64,000 bases of DNA from Chondrosia reniformis (taxonomy: Eukaryota > Porifera > Demospongiae > Chondrillida > Chondrillidae), in NCBI GenBank assembly GCA_947172415.1, contig OX359190.1, positions 7,378,001 to 7,442,000 of the forward strand, given 5' to 3'. How positions within the stretch are numbered: the stretch's first letter is position 1; every line of letters begins with the position of its first letter. Shown here in pieces: positions 13,501 to 23,000 of this stretch. Under the pieces are notes generated by a model. It did no database searches. It saw only the letters and a list, made by a program, of their open reading frames with translations, and was not told where the DNA came from. Both the position numbers and the translations under genes were made by a program.

Positions 13501-14522
13501 ATATAACAGGACAAAAGGACTTATCCATGAACATATAGACACTTTATGTAAACATATCCCATTTAAGCCTGTGTCATATTTATGTGCCTTATAGGAAGAT
13601 GTCTCGCAATAGTCTCGAATCCAGCCCTTATCCTCCGCGCGTGTCACTATTGCACAATCGTGCTATGCAGTTGTGCAATAGTGACATGCACAGAGGATTT
13701 GGGCTGGATTTGAGACTAGTCTCGCAATATGAAATAAGTGGTCCCATATATCAGAGATTAATCCAGCATGGGTCATGTTTGAAATATACGAAATTAACAT
13801 TAACTTTTAATGTATATTTTTAATAGCCTTAACAGTAACTATTAATACTTTTGAAGCAACTTGGCAATTGTTGGTGATGTGAAAAGGAAATTCATGAACT
13901 ACTAGAAGACGACACTATAGCTTATTGGAGGAGTGTTTAAGTTCTTGAATACGTACAATGCTGGTGTCAGAAGTTAACAAGTGTGAATGTATATGTACGT
14001 ATGACCACAACGTACAACTTGCAAATATCCTTCTTGGTTAAATATGCGGATCCACTCTAGGTAACTAAGACACAGAGAAAGAACATGTAAAGAATACTAT
14101 TTACATACTTACCCTTTCTTGTACATAGTCCAATAACATGAAAGAAGGATCACATTTACTAAAAATAAGTAGTTTATATGTATCCTAATAGTACTAGGAA
14201 TAATAGGAAAAGTACTGTTAAACTCGTATTCTAGTAGTATGACTATCCAAGATTTTTCATACCATATATGGTATAGCTGATTTGCGCCAGTTACACTTAC
14301 TAGATCAGTTATACATTTCTATTCCTCGTTTTATTCTAAATTGTATTTTTGGATGCCTTTTTAGTAGCTGAATTAGCTATTAGCTTTCCCTTAAGGAAAT
14401 TCATTAATAATCAGTCTCACGTGAATTAGAACGAGCCTAATATTTAAATGTTTATCAGAAATCGTTTCTGCAACTACAAAAGACACTACAACTCCCTAAC
14501 TAGTTACTAACTTGGACTCCAT
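1563..14522 (-). CDS. TBC1D5: TBC1 domain family member 5 (Rab7 GAP, retromer partner)
   Basis: There are 19 inferred exons: 14512-14522, 14113-14158, 12987-13052, 12610-12699, 11659-11733, 11170-11276, 11019-11082, 10222-10301, 10109-10159, 7050-7122, 6169-6284, 5730-5872, 5556-5659, 5294-5398, 5107-5225, 3387-3493, 3205-3290, 2366-2597 and 1563-1846. They sum to 1959 nt (652 aa; human is ~795). The TBC domain runs from about residue 20 to 380. The arginine finger IETDVIRTFPE and the glutamine finger SYKQGMHEILAP are both present, so GAP activity should be retained. Further matches are LNNPLSQEE, LLFGREFP and FADGRTFGILDYVYVSML. The C-terminal region keeps the family coiled-coil/cysteine motif (LDDMRALCKYC) and ends like human TBC1D5 (SYTVVVPEH versus FTIVSPLD). 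The protein inactivates Rab7 on late endosomes, bound to retromer VPS29 and autophagy proteins. The last exon carries a 63-bp tandem duplication. Introns are loaded with MITEs and one broken mobile gene. Confidence 0.92.
1691..1827 (-). repeat. 63-bp in-frame tandem duplication in last TBC1D5 exon
   Basis: Two near-identical 63-bp units encode a 21-residue acidic repeat (DLEDTGTTENEKEEKDSPE followed by VL or AL). The period is a whole number of codons, so the frame survives. The units differ by only a few bases, which suggests a recent duplication in a probably disordered tail. Confidence 0.85.
3015..3182. mobile_element. Palindromic foldback repeat, family A (hammerhead-like centre)
   Basis: Arms of about 50 bp (ATCTTTTGAAAGGATCAT and its complement) enclose a ~60-bp centre reading CACTGAAGAAGACCCTCAGG then GTCGAAACGTCTGAC. 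Other copies or fragments lie near 13231-13355, 22337-22482, 30750-30830, 51410-51537 and 54236-54415. A shared flank (GACGCAGTTAGAAGAAATCC) belongs to the element. It has no coding capacity, so it is a non-autonomous repeat. Its class is uncertain. Confidence 0.75.
4034..4412. mobile_element. MITE with terminal inverted repeats and internal short repeats
   Basis: The ends ACCGTATTTGTCCGAATAGA and CTATACAGACAAATATGGTA are inverted copies of each other. The interior repeats a ~16-bp unit (CCGGCTTCTATTTGAG and variants) on both sides. It lies in a TBC1D5 intron and has no ORF of note. Confidence 0.6.
6765..7008. mobile_element. Pogo/Tigger-type MITE
   Basis: It starts CAGTAAAATCTCTCC and ends GGGGTTTGACTG, with TA on both sides. 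The termini match the CAGT(A/C)AAACCTC pattern of pogo-like Tc1/mariner elements. At 244 bp it is too short to encode a transposase. It sits in a TBC1D5 intron close to exon 7050-7122. Confidence 0.65.
7200..7232. repeat. 33-nt perfect palindrome
   Basis: A 16-nt sequence, AACTTGTATCAACATA, is followed by one base and then its exact reverse complement. It lies about 170 bp upstream of the DUF7869-type ORF and could mark that element's end or be a cruciform-forming site. Confidence 0.8.
7402..9453 (+). pseudogene. DUF7869-type mobile-element protein, broken by internal inversion and frameshift
   Basis: Three separated reading blocks make up a protein of the large, uncharacterised DUF7869 family that is repeated in many invertebrate genomes. 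Block 1 (7402-7803) has the acidic N-terminus and a Cys-rich segment (CGCIKRNGGPCSRE). Block 2 (8060-9172) has the central and RNase-H-like regions (LCYICQENVAAIMRAANQSE, LQADNCVGQNKNNYMIQYL, TRFSPDQYFGLIKRKYRKT). Block 3 (9196-9453) has the C-terminus (HPLGISPDRQKYLCEEIRKFC). The missing stretch between blocks 1 and 2 is encoded on the opposite strand at about 7805-8045, so that piece has flipped. It also carries an internal TGA. A one-base shift near 9150 separates blocks 2 and 3. The copy lies antisense inside a TBC1D5 intron and cannot make a full protein. The family is not functionally described to my knowledge; a transposase-like origin is inferred. Confidence 0.75.
9705..10043. repeat. 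25-bp tandem array (~13-14 copies)
   Basis: The unit ACTGAAACTACTGGTACCCT-AAGCT repeats head to tail with scattered point changes. It lies between the DUF7869 pseudogene and TBC1D5 exon 10109-10159, in the same intron. No spacers separate the units. Confidence 0.9.
10372..10677. mobile_element. MITE with ~22-bp inverted ends
   Basis: The left end TACCTTAAGGTTACTAATTT is the inverse of the right end (AAATTAGTAGCCTTAGGGTA), with a few changes. The interior has two inverted copies of a ATCGCTAAAA / CCGCCAAA-type segment. It is about 306 bp, non-coding, in the TBC1D5 intron between exons 10222-10301 and 11019-11082. Confidence 0.6.
13610..13718. mobile_element. Foldback element with ~9-bp target duplication (Mutator-like?)
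   Basis: This 109-bp element is nearly all inverted repeat: TAGTCTCGAATCCAGCCC ... GTGTCACTATTGCACAA on the left and the mirrored arm on the right. It is flanked on both sides by GTCTCGCAA(T), a 9-10-bp direct repeat. A 9-bp duplication is typical of Mutator-like elements; that class is inferred. Confidence 0.7.
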
Positions 14523-14740
14523 CTTCTATAACTTAGTTCCTTCGTAATACAAGAAAAATCCCTATGTAATAGATCACGTGAGCGGTGATATTTCTACGTT
14601 TGTGACTACTTTGCACCTTTTAACTAAAAGGACAATCTTATACATGTGAAATGCATACAAAAACGTCAATATTAAACATCAAATACAGGATACACGTAAA
14701 AGTGTATTAGTTTATCGTGTATATCTTCAATAAGAAGGAC

Positions 14741-15049
14741 CTATGTGTCCTTAAACACGTTAAGGCATTTAGCCCGTTCTATCTCCTTTGCTTCCTCCAA
14801 GTTTAGCTGGTATATTAAGCTTTTTATTGTGGTTGCCTTTTCTATTAGTTGGTCGTCACTCAAACTATTCAACTCGAGAAGTAATTTGTCTTGAAGCAAA
14901 GAATCAGATTTCTCCGGTGAATTCCATCCAACAGATTCGGGATAAAATGAAAGAGACTTATTTCCCTGCAGAAAATGAGTTTGCTCGTCAGGCCAAAGTA
15001 TTGGCGAAGCTCTTGTTAAGGTTTCTGATGACGCTAATGAATCCGCCAT
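14741..15049 (-). CDS. LIN52: LIN52, MuvB/DREAM complex subunit
   Basis: This intronless ORF of 102 aa (human 116) starts at MADSLASSETLTRASPILWP. It matches LIN52: LASSETL fits the LxSxExL motif that docks into the p107/p130 pocket. RASP is the DYRK1A-type phospho-serine site (human S28) just before the conserved LWP(D/E). The C-terminal half (LNSLSDDQLIEKATTIKSLI, then YQLNLEEAKEIERAKCLNVF) matches the helix that binds LIN9 (AYQLGLDESREMTRGKFLNI). LIN52 joins Rb-like proteins or B-Myb to the MuvB core and so switches cell-cycle genes off or on. The longer ORF reaching 15166 reads into a MITE and is not used. The gene ends 219 bp before the TBC1D5 ATG, both on the minus strand. Its upstream region is a MITE end. 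Confidence 0.88.
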   Translation of the reverse strand: MADSLASSETLTRASPILWPDEQTHFLQGNKSLSFYPESVGWNSPEKSDSLLQDKLLLELNSLSDDQLIEKATTIKSLIYQLNLEEAKEIERAKCLNVFKDT

Positions 15050-15073
15050 TTTCGAGACTATGGAAACCGTATA

Positions 15074-15855
15074 CAGTGAAACCTCCGAATAACGGACACG
15101 CTCGGACCCACCATCTTGTCCTTTATTCAGAGGTTGTCCTCTTCTCGGAGGTCGGCCCATAATCACCCTCTAATCAACTAATTGTGTAATAGTAACTAGC
15201 TACCAGTTATAGTGACACTATATTATGGCTCATGATCAAGATCCAAGAGATGCAATAAATGCACACCAACAAGTTATAGAAAGCTACAAACACTAACATT
15301 TTACTAACATAACGGTTAACTAACTTAAAGGTTATGCTGGGTACGATCCTCAGAAGCAAGACTTCCTATTAGATGGTTTGGTACGAGTGGTTTTAGGACA
15401 GTTAAAATGAACAACTACCAAATGGATAAATCATTCGCTTAGGTTTAAGGCCACTTTCATCGACCTTTGAATAGTTGAAAAAATAGGAGCGAAATGAGCT
15501 AGCGGGCGGAACTGAAATTCACTTGAGACTACGTACGATCCGCTAGACATTTGTAGCTATTTTATGTAGCTAGATACTTATGACTTACGTTAATTTTGTT
15601 CACTGTACTATTATCGTTTTATCGTATTAGTTTCGTCTCGTCTTTAGTTTAACTGTCCGCTTTCGGAGGTCAGTATGTATTGTCAGAGGTCAGTCTGAGG
15701 CTTGGTCAGTGTCCGTTATCCGGAGTTCGGAGGTGCCGCTACTCGGAGGTTCGAAATGTACTAGCTCTATGGGAAAGTCAATCGGGGGCGTATGATTTGT
15801 CCGCTGTACAGAGGTTGTCCGCTTTTCGGAGAGTCCGCTATTAGAGGTTTTACTG
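15074..15855. mobile_element. Pogo/Tigger-type non-autonomous element upstream of LIN52
   Basis: The termini CAGTGAAACCTCCGAATAAC and (reverse strand) CAGTAAAACCTCTAATAGCG are flanked by TA. It is 782 bp. Subterminal copies of 'CGGAGGT/GTCCG' recur at both ends. No transposase ORF was seen. It ends 24 bp before the LIN52 start codon. Confidence 0.75.
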
Positions 15856-16254
15856 TATTAGAACATCGTACGGTATAAAATTGTACATAATATGTATGTA
15901 GAATTTATATCGTGCGATATGTGATGGCATAGGCAATCTATATAGAAGTAGGTATATAGCTATCATTTTTTACAGCACTGGAGGTTGAATGTGACTGGTT
16001 ATATATATAGTATTTAACGTTGATAATCGGAACACCTAGTACCTCTCGCTAAAATGGGATCAGAAAAGCTGTTCTCCTCGGTCTATGAATATTTTATTTT
16101 ATCAACTTTTCTATACTACTGCAAATGAAAGAAAATATTTGGTCTCCAAGGCTCTAGTTTTCCATTACTTTGCTAATAGTAGCAAATTAAAGGATATGTA
16201 TGACCTTAAAGAAATACGAGATATAAAACAGAGTGTTTACATATAAGGAAGAGA

Positions 16255-16545
16255 GAAGCTAGGGGCCTAGTAGCTAAGCTTAGAGGAGGTTCAGCTAGGC
16301 TGAGGATCGAAGAAGGTAGATGGTTGGGACTGGAGAGAGAAGACCGTGTTTGCAAGAATTGTAAGACTAATGAAGTACATAGAAGAAGCACCTCCTCCTA
16401 ATATAAGCTAAGGGATCAGGATTTGATAGAAGAAATAAGAAGAATTTGTTGCGACTTTGAAGTGACTCCGGAAACCAAAAAATCTCTTATATTACGAAAA
16501 GCTTGCTGTAATGCTAAAATTGGATACTGTATTGTGAAAATGGAA
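16255..16545 (+). pseudogene. LINE ORF2 C-terminal fragment
   Basis: The frame from 16255 reads ARGLVAKLRGGSARLRIEEG RW...REDRVCKNCKTNEV and then stops at 16401. This is the conserved tail of endonuclease-reverse transcriptase proteins (LxAxLRxGxxxLRIExGRW...RxCxxC). A second frame after it (from 16408: LRDQDLIEEIRR...) continues like the region after the zinc knuckle. Stops and the lack of any upstream polymerase show a short dead remnant. The class of LINE cannot be told. Confidence 0.5.
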
Positions 16546-16739
16546 GAGTGTCAATTTTTTGGTGACTTATCCCCATGGCTTCCTCCCCTGCAAATTTGCA
16601 TCTTTGATTTCCTCAGTACTATATATTGTGCATAATCATTAAATGTTTCCTAAGTCTATTTATTATTCATTCTCCATGCATGAGTGTATTGCATACACAA
16701 ACTTGATTAACCTCAGTTCAGAATTCCTCCTATATGTAC

Positions 16740-16862
16740 TCCCAGTTAGCTGGGCTGTGCACCTGGGTGGATGGCCTGGTAACCTTGTAAGTGATTGACG
16801 ATGGCTTATACGTGCCCAGGTGTAGCCCTGTGCCCCTTAACCCAATAGTGGTTGGCTATTTC
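16740..16862. repeat. Imperfect foldback
   Basis: GGGCTGTGCACCTGGGTGG on the left is mirrored by GCCCAGGTGTAGCCCTGTG on the right, about 60 bp apart. It could be a small MITE or SINE-like fragment; no pol III boxes were recognised. Confidence 0.35.
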
Positions 16863-17267
16863 TTTTCATTTGTCTTAAGCACAGTATATAATAATTATAA
16901 TAATAATAACATAGATAGATACTATATATATACTTCAACAACAATCAACTACTATACTACACAGTGCATGTGTATAAAAAATCTTTAAATTAGACTCGGT
17001 TAGCCGAGTATAGTATTGTGTTTATGAAAATCTAATGAAAATGAGTTTAATATATAATATGGAGTGACAAGGTTAATGACAGCTGGAGTATATGCATGCA
17101 TGGTCTCACAATGTAAACCAATTAATTATAAGCCATGCATAGAAAACTAATTTGTTCACCACGCTATTGATTTGCTATACATACATACATACAGTACGTA
17201 CATGTGAGTATATAAGTACATTCTTAATTTGTACTGTTTAAAAAAAAGTTTGCTTATTCATTGTTGA

Positions 17268-18362
17268 TCAGCAATGAATGCTAGTTCCTTTAGAATTGAA
17301 AGACTTGCAATTTAATATCTTCTTTGCATTATCCCTCACATGTTTCAAGAATATAATAAAGAGAATTGGTGATACTATCAATGATGTCATTTCAAGTAGA
17401 AAGCCTAGTATGGTTGCCGCCAAAGAATCAGTTCTTTGTTGCACATTATTTACATCTGGATCTGACATAAAAATTGTCTCAGTATACACAATTATGGGTA
17501 TAAATACGATAATGTGTCCAATTAATAACATAGTATTGACTATTAGCTGCAACAATACCAATTTAGCTATGGCTTTACCATAGCTTACATTCCTTACATT
17601 GCTGGTGACCTTGTTAATGAAGAAAAGAGCGCGAATGGGAAGCACAATTGCAATTGATATAGCTGGAAGAGCAACTGCTAATGGTATCACAAACCCTAAG
17701 CATTCAGTAATGATTGCATTTGTGTGCACAGATGAATGAGGAACGAATAATAAGCCAACGATTGGAATATTGATCAGAATGGACATCATCCACACAGCAA
17801 CACAGCTAACTACAACTACCCAAACCTTTATCTTATAAAACACATATCTTATGTAGATGTACACAAGTACACCATAAAATGCCATGAAGACTAGTCTTAT
17901 GGACACCATAGTAGATTGACCATATATCACAAGTATGTCATAGCTGAGAATAATATTGAATTGAGTATCTGTACATTTCATTGAATCACTCTGCATTTCC
18001 TTCATCTGATATTTAGTATCACTAGTGTCATTGATACTGTACCTCAGCTGGTTAAGTGAAGAATTAGAGTTATCTGTAGATCTTTGATAAAAATCATGAA
18101 GACAATCATAATGGAGTAAAAAGAGCGTGGCAGTGAATAGTCCCATCACAGTAAATACAATGACTGCTACTTGGATGTTAATGAGGACTATTCTAATTGA
18201 TTTTGGTAGCTGACCAGGTCCAATCAGAGTGATGATCAGAAAGACACTGAGAAAGAGAACTGGTACTCCAACTGCCCAGGAGACAATTATCTCTGAAAGG
18301 GAATATGGATCTTGTGTTCCACTTTTGAGAGATTCATTGATAGAAGTGAAATAGTCTCCCAT
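17268..18362 (-). CDS. Divergent seven-transmembrane receptor (rhodopsin-like?)
   Basis: This intronless ORF of 364 aa runs from MGDYFTSINESL to the stop at 17268. Seven hydrophobic segments can be placed at about residues 24-48, 55-85, 140-172, 178-206, 212-245, 262-290 and 310-338. A glycosylatable loop lies between TM2 and TM3 (NSNSS, NDTS). The end of TM7 and the following segment (SPILFIIFLKHVRDNAKKIL) resemble the NPxxY-helix 8 region of class A receptors, but the NPxxY, DRY and TM1 Asn residues are not intact. Single-exon, lineage-expanded, divergent GPCRs are common in sponges. Ligand and G protein are unknown. A non-GPCR 7TM protein is possible. Confidence 0.7.
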   Translation of the reverse strand: MGDYFTSINESLKSGTQDPYSLSEIIVSWAVGVPVLFLSVFLIITLIGPGQLPKSIRIVLINIQVAVIVFTVMGLFTATLFLLHYDCLHDFYQRSTDNSNSSLNQLRYSINDTSDTKYQMKEMQSDSMKCTDTQFNIILSYDILVIYGQSTMVSIRLVFMAFYGVLVYIYIRYVFYKIKVWVVVVSCVAVWMMSILINIPIVGLLFVPHSSVHTNAIITECLGFVIPLAVALPAISIAIVLPIRALFFINKVTSNVRNVSYGKAIAKLVLLQLIVNTMLLIGHIIVFIPIIVYTETIFMSDPDVNNVQQRTDSLAATILGFLLEMTSLIVSPILFIIFLKHVRDNAKKILNCKSFNSKGTSIHC

Positions 18363-20025
18363 TATATTTTACAAACTCAAAATATAACAGACATGCACTC
18401 TTCAACCTTGGGTTACCACATATGTACCTGTCCGTATATATGTATCTTTTTGGCTACTCACCCTTTTTATGGTGTACAAAATATAATACAAGTGCATATA
18501 ATATATGGTATAATATACATATTTATATTGCTTTTATTTAATCAGAATCAGTATAATATACGTAATTACGTATACGTACGTATACAGTGTAATTTCAAAT
18601 GTAATTACGTATATTTTACTGATTTTCTGATACATTAATAAAATTTTTAAGGTACAATTACTTTGATGTTAAGAAGACATTTAAAAGTGTAGTTACTGTA
18701 CCACTTGTGATGTCGAAAGTGATCACGATTCTAGAGAATGCCTTGTATATTTAGCTTCATATACATGAAATTTAATTTTACTCATTATAGGCATATTTCT
18801 TTCATAAATTTAGTTAGCTTGGCAAGATATCAACCCCAGATTAGAGCTAAGAATTTTAAGGATGAGACAGGAGAAAAGGTTTAATAGTACCGTTGGTAAA
18901 TAGAGCAAACACCCAAGACAGCTGTGGAGAACCTGAGAACAAAGTGACATGAAACTGTACTATCCTCAACCAAGCTTTATAATTATATGCTCAGTAGTCA
19001 TTTTGTATGCTTTACCGCATGCATATGGGGTGCTGCTTCAAAAAGAAGAGGAACATAAAGGAGAATATATCCAATTTAAGTGCCCACAAGCACGGCTGTA
19101 AAAAATCTGTAAATTCCGGCTGATTCCTGTCCCTGGCATCTCGACAACATTTCCTATTCTTATGAATGGAACGGACAACACACCCCTTTGATGTAATTGA
19201 GTATATACGTACATATTTTAACTTTGGTAATGCATTTCATAATAAAGTGGATACTTTGGGAAAGTAACACCTTCAGACAGCTTTTTATGTACCTCTTCCC
19301 TCTATTTAACATTTGTTTAGTTTGAAGTCCAATTTTGAACTGTCTTTACTCATAATCCTCAGAGGAAGGAGGTATCCAATCAAATCCACTTGGGTACATG
19401 TTGCCATAAATCATGTATTTAATCATTTGTACTATATACACTATACATTTCCAAATTTTTTATCCAGATCACAAAGAATTAATTCTACCCCAATCAATTT
19501 TTTTTGACACTTTCATAAGGGTATAAAGTTCCCATTGTCTCCACATGCAACAAAATGGTGTATATATCTGGGCCTATATATAGGTTACTTTGTCTATGCA
19601 ATGAAGGCATGCAACCAAATCGCTAAATGATAATGGTATAGCGGCTGTCTGTGGCAACCCCTAATTATAAAAAGCATTGATATTTCATGTATATACGTAC
19701 ATCTACAAGCAATGCACATTCAGCTACAATGCACTGACTCCAAACTGTTGACTGTGACTTTCACTCTAGGATATAGGTTGCATCGGTAAAATGAAAAGTA
19801 CATCCAAAGAAAAAAGTTGCTTATGATATTATACAAACCATGCAGTGCACAGGTTGACAACAACATTTGAATATGCAAGAAATGTGGTGTTGCACGTAAC
19901 CCATAAAAATATTTCTCCTGTTCCGTGTATAGGGTTTTAAAATGAGATGAGATGGTCAGTATACACAATTAACAACAAAAATGACATCTACTGTAATCAT
20001 GCACCAATTAAATGATTAGTAACAT
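18363..20025. other. Intergenic region between 7TM gene and SPOP
   Basis: There is no gene I can support. It is AT-rich, with TACGTA-type palindromic runs (for example around 18560-18610). The ORFs here have no recognisable domain. Confidence 0.5.
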
Positions 20026-23000
20026 TCAATATTTCATTCTTTTAGCTGGCAGCATGCTTTGTTGGTTAGCAAGTGCTCGAAACACTTCATCCACAAGTAA
20101 TGGATGCTGCTGGACCAGTTTGCTCCACCCAGTGGTTTGAGTTACATCATGGGCATGACTACATTTGAAACAGAAGAATAGTACTCAAAATACAAATAAA
20201 GACGATCATATACTGAAGATTACAGAAGATTACAGAAAATACTAACTACTAAACAAGTATTTCATATTTAGTATTACCATTAGTTTTGCATAATATACAG
20301 CTCCATATATGGTTAAAAGTAGTCATTACATGTAGTCTGCGCATCTTTGTAAAGTTTCAGGCCTTATGTATGTACAAATCTCTCGTAAATCTAGACATTA
20401 CATTTGCTGTTTACTGTACTTAATTAGGGCCTAAACCAATATGGAACAAGGTGACTATGAATTAATGTGCACCAGTATGTAGTAGTTATACGTACCACAC
20501 CAAAGGTCAGGGCGGATATCACTTAGCTTCACACTTGAGTGTGGTATAATTAATATATATCAGGTATGACTTGAATCAATTGTAAAGGTGATGATAAGTA
20601 AACACCAGTAGGCCTATATAACATTTATCACTAGTTCAAGTGTGAAATATAAGGTTTGTAACACCCCAGATATCACCCGGTTGCCCTGGTAACGTGATAT
20701 ATATAATAAAATAGTTGTAGTGTTAAAAAATTGTGGACATGCTAGTTATCCCAAATGTCATATTCATTAGAATGGTGTTCAATATATTAACCTATGTACC
20801 TGTTGATAAAGTTGATTGTTAAGGATTTCAGTTGGATAGCCGTGTGCATGTCTGCCAAGGTAAGAATCTGAGAAGCATTTTCGACACTCAATTCATTGCT
20901 CAGTGCCTCCTCGCACAATGCCTTCAGACGTTCTAAATCATACTAAAGTAGAAATAAAAATATAGCAGTTATTCAACTTCATTTAACAAACACACAGGAT
21001 CACTATCACTACTTCAAAACTTTAGTATGAATATTTCCACATATGTACAAATGGTAGGTAATAAAAATATAGCTTTAGGTAGGTAGGCATGATAAATACG
21101 CAAGCTAAAATGGAAGCAATGATCTACTATTATTCTGACATATCTAACAAACTGTGTCATTGCAGTACGTCTACCCCTCCAGGACACTTACATATAAGTA
21201 CAAGGATTTACAAAATACATATAATACACTTTGAGAAACTACCACTTACTAATTAATTGATCACAACAATCTAAAATGGCAACACTACCTAAATCAGTAT
21301 ATTTCCCAATGGGTAAGACGTACGTACCTTACCAGCATTACTGTAAGACGTGCATTACCTCATTGAGTAAGAGGTACCTTACCAGCATTACTGTAAGATG
21401 TGCATTACCTCATGAGTAAGAGGTACCTTACCAGCATTACTGTAAGACGTGCATTACCTCATTGAGTAAGACGTACCTTACCAGCATTACTGTAAGACGT
21501 GCATTACCTCATTGAGTATGATGTACTTTACCAGCATTACTGTAAGACGTGCATTACCTCATTGAGTAAGATGTACCTTACCAGCATTACTGTAAGACGT
21601 GCATTACCTCATTGAGTAAGACGTACCTTACCAGCATTACTGTAAGACGTGCATTACCTCATTGAGTAAGAGGTACCTTACCAGCATTACTGTAAGACGT
21701 GCATTACCTCAATCGGTAAGACGTACCTTACCAGCATTACTGTAAGACGTGCATTACCTCATTGAGTAAGATGTACTTTACCAGCATTACTGTAAGACGT
21801 GCATTACCTCATTGAGTAAGATGTACTTTACCAGCATTACTGTAAGACGTGCATTACCTCATTGAGTAAGATGTACCTTACCAGCATTACCGTAAGACGT
21901 GCATTACCTCATTGAGTAAGACGTACCTTACCAGCATTACTGTAAGACGTGCATTACCTCATTGAGTAAGACGTACCTTATCCTACCACATCACAAATCC
22001 CTTAAGGATAACAATGTAGACGACTATTTAGGTAACCATCAAACTCAAGGTCACTTCCTGGAGAGTAAACGATGCAAGTACACAGATATATATGTACCTT
22101 ATCAGCTGCTGCTAATAATTCATCTGCCATTGCTGGCAAGTTAGTAGAGGTCCCGGTGTAAATGAAATATAGCATCTCTTGCATAACATCTTCGCTCACA
22201 TCAGTAATTTCAACTTCACCCTAGAACACAATAGAGGGCAATCTAAATCTTATGAAACACTAGTATGTCTACATGAAAAATCTAAAAATCTAATCTACAT
22301 GCAGTATACTTGTATAAATAGACAGTTTAACTGTATCTTTTGAAAGGATCTTTCACCTTTAGAACGTCCAGAGTCACTGAAGAAGACCCTCGGGGTCGAA
22401 GCGTCTGATAATCAAGAAGAAACAACAAAACTGCATCTTTAGACGCTCTAAAAGTCGAAAGATGATCCTTACAAAAGATAAGTTTGACGCAACTAGAAGA
22501 AATCCTTATTCTATTAGTTACTTTCTGAACAATAATTTCATTAATAATATTGTTACTAAAATTATGTACATAAATGTACCAAGTATTTAAATGACTTAGT
22601 ACAAAGTACGTTTTAACCAAAAGTAAATGTTTTATCTGAACTTATGTACGTACGTTTCTACTTTCGGTCATTTCATGTTCAAACATTGCAGAGAAAACCG
22701 GTGACCTTGAAGCTAAAATAATTTTATGAACGCAAAACTCTCTACTGCCAACTTTTAGTGTCACATCACTAAGTGATCCCCTCTTTAAGGCTTCACCTAA
22801 ATCATGATGAAGGCTGGATTCAGGCACCTTCAAAAAGGGAAAAAAGGAGAAATTCATTTACCGCCAGAGTATCAACTTATAAATATTACATCACAAGAGG
22901 GGCAAAATATAATATACGTACCTACATACGTATACTATGTATCTTTAAGGGACAAACTATGTAATTCATGCAGTATGTTTACCTGTTATTAAAATTGACC

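Noticed and set aside
14788..15162. 124-aa plus-strand ORF
   Set aside because: It is antisense to LIN52 and runs into the pogo MITE.
21310..21979. CRISPR-like regular repeats
   Set aside because: The repeats are contiguous with no unique spacers, and the region is a eukaryotic intron.
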